A stretch of 64,000 nt of DNA, taken from NCBI RefSeq assembly GCF_041260665.1, contig NZ_JBGCCT010000016.1, positions 186,001 to 250,000 on the forward strand, written 5' to 3'. The notes beneath the pieces are model-generated. The model saw only the letters and a program-made list of their open reading frames with translations. It was not told the origin of the DNA and did not search any database. Positions 38,071 through 44,805 of this stretch are shown here, piece after piece. Position 1 is the first letter of the stretch. Each line of letters opens with the position of its first letter. This DNA comes from Catenulispora sp. GP43 (GTDB taxonomy: Bacteria; Actinomycetota; Actinomycetes; Streptomycetales; Catenulisporaceae). A program made the position numbers and the translations under genes.

Positions 38071-38808
38071 TCAGGCGATGAGCAGGCGCACGCCAAGCTC
38101 TGCCGCGTCGAGATCGACGAGCCCGTGGTTGCGCTCGGCCCACCTCCCCGACGCGAGGTCCTCGGCCAGGCTGCGCACCGCCCGCCGTTCCGCGTCCGCG
38201 CCGACCCGGGCCCAGATCGACATACCGCGGCGGATCTCCTCGTCCAGGTACGCCTCGGGACGGCGCCAGTAGGCCTCATAAAAGCCGTCGGCGCAGTCCC
38301 AGGGGATGAGCACCGGCTCCACCCGGGCCCCGATCGAGTCGGCCAGGTCGGTCAGCGCGGGCCGGCCGATGAGCAGGTCCGCGCGTTCGGGTACGTAGTC
38401 GCGGTCCAACCAGAACGTGTCGAGGGCGCTGAAGTCCTTCGTGAACACCACCACGCGGCGTGCGACACGGCGCATCTCCCGCAATCCGGCGAACGGGTCC
38501 TGCCAGTGGTCGATGGTGGCGAAGGCCATCGCGGCGTCGAAGGACTGGTCGGGGAACGGAAGGCTCTCGGCGAAGGCGTCGATGCACGGAGCAGCATCCG
38601 CGGGACGCTGCGCCCGCATGACCGCCGAGGGTTCCACCGCGGTGACATCGCGGTCGCAGGGCTCGTAGGAACCAGTGCCCGCACCGACGTTCACCACAGT
38701 CTGCGCATCGCCGAGCGCGGCCCAGAGCTGCGCCGCGATGCGCGGATCGGTGTGCCGCGTCGTGGAGTAGGTGGTTCCGATGGTGTCGTACAGCTGCGCA
38801 CGTGACAT
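38071..38808 (-). CDS. Class I SAM-dependent methyltransferase (UbiE/MenG-like fold)
   Basis: A 245-residue methyltransferase. The SAM motif VVNVGAGTGSYE and the acidic end VTAVEPSAVMRAQR bind the cofactor; FPDQSFDAAMAFATIDHW and VARRVVVFTKDF are motifs II and III. GGAGG lies 7 bases before the ATG. It is 33 bp downstream of the DUF4132 gene on the same strand. Substrate unknown. The 115-bp gap to the convergent lysR gene (37956-38070) holds only a low-complexity CTGTCTGCTGTC-like run. Confidence 0.85.
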   Translation of the reverse strand: MSRAQLYDTIGTTYSTTRHTDPRIAAQLWAALGDAQTVVNVGAGTGSYEPCDRDVTAVEPSAVMRAQRPADAAPCIDAFAESLPFPDQSFDAAMAFATIDHWQDPFAGLREMRRVARRVVVFTKDFSALDTFWLDRDYVPERADLLIGRPALTDLADSIGARVEPVLIPWDCADGFYEAYWRRPEAYLDEEIRRGMSIWARVGADAERRAVRSLAEDLASGRWAERNHGLVDLDAAELGVRLLIA

Positions 38809-38841
38809 CAGGCTGCCTCCGTCTCATAGGCCATCTCACAC

Positions 38842-40131
38842 TCAACCACGCGGCATACCCACCTGCTCGAACGGCTGCGTCAGCTTGAGCTTCCGCAGCC
38901 GCACGGCCCAGGCCCGCTTCTCGGCCGCGGTGAAGCGCTGCGGATCGACGACGCGGGCCTGCGACTCCTCGGAGACCTCGTGCGAGACGCCGTCCTCGCC
39001 GAGTCGCAGCCACGCCTCGCGGCGCGCGCTCCAGACCGGCAGGAAGCGGCGCCAGTGCTCACCGCCGTCGATCGACGACTCCCAGACCAGCGCACGGCAC
39101 AGCCGGCCGGTGACGGGATTGCCGAGGTAGGACTCCATCCAGTCCTCGTATGTCAGCGTCCGTTGATCCTTCATGAGCTGCTTGAGGCGGAACCGCTCGG
39201 CGTAGACGACCGTGCGCAGGCTCGCTGCGACGCTCGCGGCATCGTGGAGGTCCTCCGCGCGCACACCTGACGGCTGCGTGGACAGCCGTTGGCCTGTCGG
39301 GTGGACGTAGAACAGGGTGACGGTGCCGTCGGCGTCGAGCTGGATCGTCGCCGTGTAGCCGTGGCCGAGCTCGATGACGCGCAGCCCGTCCCGGTCGAGA
39401 TCGAAGGTCTCGGCCTGCCATTCAGGGACGTCGGCGCGCGAGAGGTGGGCCTCGTCCAGCGTCCGGTCGAGTTCGCGGGAGGCGGCCCGGCGGACGTCGC
39501 CGAGCTTCGCCTCCGCCCTGATCCGCCGCAGCGCCGGCAGCGCGCGCTCACCGCCGATCCCGCCGAGCGCCTCGACCGCGGTGACCGCGACGGAGCGGTA
39601 CTCCCGGCCGCGCCCCGGCTCGCCGTACAACTCGGTGATGCGGATGAGCAGCGGGACGGCGTCGGCGGGCTCGGTCAGCCCGAGCGCCCACACGACGCTG
39701 CGCACGAACGGGACGCGATGGTCGGCCCGCGGGTCGTCGAACGGCGTCTCGCGCAGCGCGATCGCCCGCAGAGCGCCGACGCCCGCGGCGTTGTCGGCGA
39801 GCAGCGAGGCCATCTGCTCGCGCCAGGGAGCTGGCGGCATCAGGCCGTGCAGGGTGTCGCAGAGGTCGAGGACCTGCCTGACGGCCGGTGCGTCGGCGGC
39901 CTGGCCGAGGATGTGCCGCAGGGCTTCGTCCTGGTCCCAGTTCGGGACGGCGACCGGCTTCGGGGCGGCGACCGGCTTCAGGAGGTCGACCGGAAACGGG
40001 ACGGCTTCCTCGATGCCCAGCCGTGGCTCACGTCCAGACGATGCCGACACCGAGCCGCTCGTCTTTGGTTGGGAACCAGCCTCCGCGCCCTTGCGCCGGA
40101 ACAACTTCCCGAGAAGACCATCCTGCCCCAT
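38842..40131 (-). CDS. DUF4132 (MolR-like) protein, apparently shortened at the C-terminus
   Basis: A 429-residue cytosolic protein. A Ser/Pro-rich N-terminus is followed by helical HEAT-like repeats (AVTAVEALGGIGGERALPAL) and then the DUF4132 region: LKQLMKDQRTLTYEDWMESY, NPVTGRLCRALVWE and LTQPFEQV. In the DUF4132 proteins I know, the domain continues well beyond the QPF motif and the protein is often about 1000 residues; here it ends seven residues later. ATG 40131 lies after a GGGGCGGGC stretch; an upstream in-frame start is less likely because it lies between the terminator and this gene. Function of the family is unclear. Confidence 0.68.
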   Translation of the reverse strand: MGQDGLLGKLFRRKGAEAGSQPKTSGSVSASSGREPRLGIEEAVPFPVDLLKPVAAPKPVAVPNWDQDEALRHILGQAADAPAVRQVLDLCDTLHGLMPPAPWREQMASLLADNAAGVGALRAIALRETPFDDPRADHRVPFVRSVVWALGLTEPADAVPLLIRITELYGEPGRGREYRSVAVTAVEALGGIGGERALPALRRIRAEAKLGDVRRAASRELDRTLDEAHLSRADVPEWQAETFDLDRDGLRVIELGHGYTATIQLDADGTVTLFYVHPTGQRLSTQPSGVRAEDLHDAASVAASLRTVVYAERFRLKQLMKDQRTLTYEDWMESYLGNPVTGRLCRALVWESSIDGGEHWRRFLPVWSARREAWLRLGEDGVSHEVSEESQARVVDPQRFTAAEKRAWAVRLRKLKLTQPFEQVGMPRG

Positions 40132-40192
40132 TGCCCGCCCCTGATCCCGAGTCCGCCACCACAGCGTACGAGCAATCGCCATCGCACACACG

Positions 40193-40230
40193 GCGATGCC
40201 CCTGGCAGATCGTGCTGCCAGGGGCATCGC
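40193..40230 (-). terminator. Perfect 16-bp stem-loop terminator
   Basis: Arms 40193-40208 and 40215-40230 (GCGATGCCCCTGGCAG and its complement) pair without mismatch around the 6-base loop ATCGTG. This is the most perfect hairpin in the window. It lies after the small minus-strand ORF and its 13-bp repeats and before the DUF4132 gene, so it should end the small-ORF transcript. Confidence 0.85.
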
Positions 40231-40293
40231 TCAGCTGTACGGCTCAGCTCTATAGCTCAGCTCTATAGCTCAGCTGTATCGCTCAGCTCTATC
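40229..40293. repeat. 13-bp tandem repeat beside the small ORF
   Basis: Five consecutive 13-base units, GCTCAGCTSTAYN, begin at 40229, 40242, 40255, 40268 and 40281; units 2 and 3 are identical (GCTCAGCTCTATA). The first overlaps the terminator stem by 2 bases. The unit length rules out a simple coding repeat and no ORF uses it. Confidence 0.9.
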
Positions 40294-40340
40294 GCTCGGG
40301 GGCGGCGCCGCGGGGTCGGGCCCGGCCGGCGCGCGCCGGG

Positions 40341-40445
40341 TTACTTCTTGGCGTCGGCCTTCGCCGGCCGGGTCTGGCGCTCGGCCTCGGCCTTGCGGCG
40401 GGCGGCGGCGATCTGCAGGCGGGCGGTCAGGACTTCGGCGTTCAT
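40341..40445 (-). CDS. Small 34-residue basic/helical ORF (unknown)
   Basis: An ATG with a very good AGGAG site 6 bases upstream opens 34 codons. The peptide starts MNAEVLTARLQIAAARR, is rich in Ala, Arg, Lys and Glu, ends ADAKK, and should be a single amphipathic helix. A -10 like TAGAAT lies on the minus strand at 40498-40493. A GC hairpin (CCCGGC...GCCGGG, 40321-40340) directly follows the stop, then the 13-bp repeats and the strong terminator. The setting is that of a free-standing small gene. I do not recognise the protein; it could also be a leader or a decoy on a regulatory RNA. Confidence 0.55.
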   Translation of the reverse strand: MNAEVLTARLQIAAARRKAEAERQTRPAKADAKK

Positions 40446-40586
40446 CGTTGACTCCTCATGGATCCATCGGATCTTTTCTCGCTTCGCCTCCCATTCTAAG
40501 GCATCCGACGGCTAGCCTTGACCAATTAAAGGTGAACGCTGTCACAGAGGGCGGATTCAAAAGTTTCCCGGGCCGCCCGCGGCGGT

Positions 40587-41735
40587 TCAGCCGAACCGCA
40601 GCCGCCCGACCGTGTTCGGCGTGAGTTCCCCGAACCAGATCGACCCGGCCTGCTCGGCCTGGACGTCGCAGGGGTACGACGCGGACGACGGCGCCCACCA
40701 CGCCCGGGTCCGTCCGGTGGCCGGGTCGATCATGCCGATCTGGTTGCCGAGGCCGGCGGCGGTGGGAAAGGCCAGCGCGAAGTACATGTCGCCGTCGCTG
40801 CCCTGGGTGATCGGGCCGGGCAGCGGCAGCGGGTTGCCGAGCGAACCGTGGACCAGGTCGCCCTCGACGGTGTCGAGCAGGCCGCCGACGCTGAACAGCG
40901 GGTACTCCCGGATCGCGCCGGTGGCCGGACTGATCCGGGCGATCTTCATGCCGAGCGACTCGCTGACCCAGATCGAGCCGTCCCTGGCCGTCCACACCCC
41001 GACCGGGAAGGACAACGCCGTCGGCATCGTGTACCGGGTGAACCTGTGCGTGAACACGTCGAGGGTGACCACAGCGTTCTGCTGCGGCAGATCCATGACG
41101 ACGGTGTTGCCGGGGCCCGGCTTGATGATGCCGAACAGCGCCTGCACCTGCCCCAGGATCTCCCCGGGCACCGGGTACTCGGCGAAGGAGCGCGTCGCGG
41201 GGTCGAAGCGCCCGATGGCGTTCAGGCCGCCCAAGGTGAACCACAGCGCGCCATCCGGCCCGGCCGTGATGTCGTTGGCCAGACCCAGCCCCAGATGCAG
41301 CGGCAGGCCGAGGGCCGAGGTGTTCAGGGCGTTCAGCCAGGGCAGCTGGAACTCCTGCATGCTGCCGTCGGCGGTGTTCACGCGCAGCAGGGCATTGCCG
41401 GTCACCTCCGGCATCCACAGACCGCCGTCCGGACCGATGGCCATGCCACCGGGTACCGACAACGGCATCGGCGTGTTGTATTCAGTGAACGTGCCCGCCG
41501 CCGGGTCGAACCGCGCGACCTGACTGCTCAGATACTGCTCGACCCACAGCTTTCCACCGCCGTCGAAGTGCGTCTCGCACACGCCACTGAGCGGGATGGA
41601 CGGCAACGGGCCGTACTCGGTGACCGGGCCGTCCGCCGACGCCGGCACGATACCGGCGGCCGTGACCACCGCCCCGACTCCGACGCGGGCGAGGGTTCTG
41701 CGGATCCGCTTCCGGAAACGTGCCGATGCAGCCAT
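40587..41735 (-). CDS. Secreted six-bladed beta-propeller, virginiamycin B lyase (Vgb)-like
   Basis: A 382-residue exported protein: RRTLARVGVGAVVTAAGIVP is the signal core, cut after ASADG. About six blades repeat a GPDG.LW..E pattern (GPDGGLWMPE, GPDGALWFTL, RDGSIWVSE, GSDGDMYFAL, AEQAGSIWFGE). Vgb opens streptogramin B rings, and its blades carry His in PHG-like loops. Here the same places read PGGM, ANDI, PVGV and PCDV, so the catalytic His appear missing and lyase activity is doubtful. It may bind a ligand or act on another lactone. It is divergent from a LAL regulator gene 150 bp away. Confidence 0.75.
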   Translation of the reverse strand: MAASARFRKRIRRTLARVGVGAVVTAAGIVPASADGPVTEYGPLPSIPLSGVCETHFDGGGKLWVEQYLSSQVARFDPAAGTFTEYNTPMPLSVPGGMAIGPDGGLWMPEVTGNALLRVNTADGSMQEFQLPWLNALNTSALGLPLHLGLGLANDITAGPDGALWFTLGGLNAIGRFDPATRSFAEYPVPGEILGQVQALFGIIKPGPGNTVVMDLPQQNAVVTLDVFTHRFTRYTMPTALSFPVGVWTARDGSIWVSESLGMKIARISPATGAIREYPLFSVGGLLDTVEGDLVHGSLGNPLPLPGPITQGSDGDMYFALAFPTAAGLGNQIGMIDPATGRTRAWWAPSSASYPCDVQAEQAGSIWFGELTPNTVGRLRFG

Positions 41736-41885
41736 GATTGCTCCCGAAATCGGTCAAAGTGGGCAGAGAGAATCCTCCTCCACGCGACTTCTGATTCCGG
41801 CGACGACACGCGACGGGATCGCATTATGATCACCTCGTCCGCAGCTGCCGGCCCGCATGACTCCGCCCCTTGGGAGACCTGAACT

Positions 41886-44729
41886 ATGAGCGTGGCCACG
41901 AGTGCGGCATACCCGGTCCCGGACGCCCGGGCCGAGGTCTTCGTCGGCCGCCACCGTGAGTGCGACCTGCTCGCTGCGTGTGCGGGGAAAGTGCGCGACG
42001 GCCAGGCGTGGCTGGCCGTGGTCGAGGGCGAGGCCGGTATCGGCAAGAGCGCCCTCGTACGCCGGCTGGCCTCCTCGCTGGAGGACTTCACCGTCCTGTG
42101 GGCCGCCGGCGACGCCTCCGAGACGGACCTGCCCGGCGGCGTCATCAGTCAACTGATACGGCGGGTGGACCACGACCTGGCGGCGCCGTTCCCGCTGCTG
42201 GCGCTGCATGGCGCCGGCGTGGCGTCGGCCAACGCCGTTGCCGGGCAGCTGCTGCTTCTGCTGGGCGTGCTGCAGGAGTCCAAGGGGCCGGTCGCGATCG
42301 TTGTCGACGACGTCCACTGGGCCGATCAGCTGTCGGTGCAGGTGCTGGGATTCGTCCTGCGCCGGCTGTGGGCCGACCGGGTGTTGACCGTCCTGGTGTC
42401 GCGATCCGAGGAGGAGGACACCGTCGGGACCCTGGACCGGCTGGTCCGGTCCCTGGAGCGGGCCGTCAGCGTCGAGATCGGCGGGCTAGGCGAGGACGAC
42501 GTCGCGCTGGTGGCCCGGCGGCTGCTCGACGTGCGCCTGGCTCCGCAGCTGGTCGAGCGCCTGCACAGCTACACGAAAGGCCATCCCCTCTACCTGCGTA
42601 CGGTCCTGGCCGAGGTGCCGGTCCAGACCCTGCGCGACGAGACGGCGCAGCGCTGGCCGGCTCCGCGCACGCTCCGAGCGAGTATCAGAACCGTGCTGGA
42701 GCAGCTCCCTGCGGACTCCGTGGCCCTTCTGGAGGCGATGGCGGTGCTGGCCGCCCGCCTGCCGCTCGCGACCGTCGCGCGGGTCGCCGGGACGCCCGAT
42801 CCGGCCAAGGCGCTCGGCCCGGCGTTGCGGGCCGGGCTGGTCCGCTGGTGGCCGGAGGAATCGCAAAGCCCTGTCACCCTGGTCCACGCCCTGCAGCGGG
42901 ACGCCGTCTACGACGCGATCGACCCCGAACGCCGCCACGCCCTCCACCTCGCCGCCGCCGGCGTGGTCCCCACCGGCGCGGCCTGGGCGCACCGGGTCGC
43001 GGCAGCGGTTTCCGTCGACCCGGGGCTCGCCGCCGAGCTGGAACAGTCCGGGACGGCCGAGGCCGCCGCCGGGCGCAACGCCCTGGCAGCCACCCGCCTG
43101 CAGTGGGCCGCCGAGCTCTCCGAAGCGCGCGCGGACCGGGAGCGCCGGCTGCTGACCGCCTGTGCCCAATCGCTGCTCACCATGCGGCCGGTGGCGGCCA
43201 TGACGATGCGTCCCCAGGTCGAGGACTGCGCGCTGAGCCCGTTGCGCGGCTGCGTTCTGGGCGTCATGGAGATGCTCTCCGGACGCTTCCCCGCCGCCGA
43301 GGCCCGCCTCACCGAAGCCTGGCGCGAAGCGCTCGCCGAACCGGAGCCGGGCTGGGTCGCGGTCCTCGCCGGGACGTTCCTGGCCACCATCATGATCCGG
43401 GACGGCCGGGGCGCCGAGACCGCCGAGGTGGCCGCCCGGACCCTGGCCGTCGGCGATCTCGACCCCGCGACGACCGACCTGACCCGGACGATGCTCGCCA
43501 CCGGCGTGCTGTGGGACCAGGGGCCGCGCTCCGCGCTGCGGCGGCTGGACCACCTGCCCGCCGAGGCCACCGAGGCGCCGAACGACCAGCTCGACTCGCT
43601 GGCCACCCGGGGTGTCTGCAACCTGTTCCTGGCCCGGATACCCGCGGCGCGCGCCGATCTGGCGGCGGTGGCGCTGCGCGACCGGCAGGGCGCCGGCTCG
43701 AAACTCGGCCATCTGTCGCTAGCGCTGCTGGCGGTGGCGGAATACGTGGCGGGCGACTGGAACGCCGCGGAGTCGGCAGCCGATCGGGCGCAGACGATCG
43801 CCGCCGCCCAGGACCACGTGTTCGGCGACGCCGCCGCCGGGTTCGCGGCCGTGTGCGTCCTGGCGGGCCGCGGGCGGTGGGACGAGGCCCTGGCCCAGAT
43901 CGACACCCTGGACCGGATGAACCGGGCCTTCGGGTCGCCGGCGGCCGAGACGGTGTTCTGGGCGATGGCCGGGACGGTGCTGGCGCAGGCCCGGGCGGAC
44001 CCCGCGGCCATGCTCAGGTCGTTGGAGCCGTTGCTGGATCGCGGGACCGACGGCGCGCAGGAGCGGATACGCCTCCGGTACAAGCCTTTCTGGCTGTGGC
44101 AGCAGTCGCTGCTGGCCGAGGCGTTGATCGGCGTGGGCGAACTCGAAGCGGCGGAGCAGGCCATCGACGCACTCGTCCGGGAACACGACGGCACGGGCTA
44201 CCTGCGGCTCGTCCTGGCCCGCCTCGGCGGCCACCTGGCTGAAGCACAGGAGCGGCCGGGCGACGCGCTGGCGATCTACGGACAGGCTGTCGCCGAGGCG
44301 GCCGAGGCGGCCGAGACACCCGCTGCCGACGACGACGACGCGCCCTTCTTCCGCGCGCTGCTGGAACACCGGTATGCACGACTGCTCGTGGCGACCGGCT
44401 CGGGCTCCCGGCGCGAGGCCGCACGCTGGTTCAGATCCGCCCACGACCGGTTCAGCGCGCTGCGCGCCACGCCGTTCCTCGAACGCTGCGACGCGGACCT
44501 GGCGGCGATCGGCCTGACCGCCCTGGGCCGGACCAGCAGCCGCGTGCTCGCCCTGACCGAGCGGGAGCTGTCGGTGGCCCACCTGATCGTCGACGGGCGC
44601 ACGAACCAGGAGGCCGCGGCCGAGCTCTACGTCAGCCAGAAGACGGTGGAGTACCACCTGTCCAACATCTACGCCAAGATGGGCATATCGTCGCGCCGGC
44701 AGCTCGGCGAGGCGCTGCGGACCGAGTAG
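41886..44729 (+). CDS. LAL-family LuxR regulator 1 (AAA ATPase, helical repeats, LuxR HTH)
   Basis: A 947-residue giant regulator. An FVGRHREC entry precedes Walker A GEAGIGKS (Lys54) and Walker B VDDVHWAD. A long TPR-like helical middle follows, and the LuxR helix-turn-helix occupies the last 60 residues (LTERELSVAHLIVDGRTNQE, YVSQKTVEYHLSNIYAKMG). Known LALs (MalT-like) bind an inducer with the middle part, hydrolyse ATP and activate transcription. Upstream are TATGAT (41825-41830) and the divergent Vgb-like gene, which might be a target. A nested hairpin separates it from LAL 2. Confidence 0.92.
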   Translation: MSVATSAAYPVPDARAEVFVGRHRECDLLAACAGKVRDGQAWLAVVEGEAGIGKSALVRRLASSLEDFTVLWAAGDASETDLPGGVISQLIRRVDHDLAAPFPLLALHGAGVASANAVAGQLLLLLGVLQESKGPVAIVVDDVHWADQLSVQVLGFVLRRLWADRVLTVLVSRSEEEDTVGTLDRLVRSLERAVSVEIGGLGEDDVALVARRLLDVRLAPQLVERLHSYTKGHPLYLRTVLAEVPVQTLRDETAQRWPAPRTLRASIRTVLEQLPADSVALLEAMAVLAARLPLATVARVAGTPDPAKALGPALRAGLVRWWPEESQSPVTLVHALQRDAVYDAIDPERRHALHLAAAGVVPTGAAWAHRVAAAVSVDPGLAAELEQSGTAEAAAGRNALAATRLQWAAELSEARADRERRLLTACAQSLLTMRPVAAMTMRPQVEDCALSPLRGCVLGVMEMLSGRFPAAEARLTEAWREALAEPEPGWVAVLAGTFLATIMIRDGRGAETAEVAARTLAVGDLDPATTDLTRTMLATGVLWDQGPRSALRRLDHLPAEATEAPNDQLDSLATRGVCNLFLARIPAARADLAAVALRDRQGAGSKLGHLSLALLAVAEYVAGDWNAAESAADRAQTIAAAQDHVFGDAAAGFAAVCVLAGRGRWDEALAQIDTLDRMNRAFGSPAAETVFWAMAGTVLAQARADPAAMLRSLEPLLDRGTDGAQERIRLRYKPFWLWQQSLLAEALIGVGELEAAEQAIDALVREHDGTGYLRLVLARLGGHLAEAQERPGDALAIYGQAVAEAAEAAETPAADDDDAPFFRALLEHRYARLLVATGSGSRREAARWFRSAHDRFSALRATPFLERCDADLAAIGLTALGRTSSRVLALTERELSVAHLIVDGRTNQEAAAELYVSQKTVEYHLSNIYAKMGISSRRQLGEALRTE

Positions 44730-44734
44730 CCGCA

Positions 44735-44782
44735 GCCCTCCGGAGGAGCGGACTAGGGTCGGACCCTAGGGTGCCGGAGGGC
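44735..44782 (+). terminator. Nested stem-loop between LAL 1 and LAL 2
   Basis: Outer 9-bp perfect arms GCCCTCCGG (44735-44743) and CCGGAGGGC (44774-44782) enclose an inner perfect hairpin CTAGGGT (44753-44759) / ACCCTAG (44763-44769). It lies 5 bp after the LAL 1 stop and 23 bp before the LAL 2 start. It may be a terminator or a leader structure affecting LAL 2. Confidence 0.6.
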
Positions 44783-44805
44783 CTCTGGTTGGTTCCCTGG
44801 AGGGG

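Noticed and set aside
40229-40293. CRISPR array or plasmid-type iterons
   Set aside because: The 13-bp units are contiguous with no spacers and no replication protein gene is nearby.
40587-41735. Streptogramin resistance gene (vgb)
   Set aside because: The fold matches, but the expected His residues are not visible and the protein is exported. I call it Vgb-like only.
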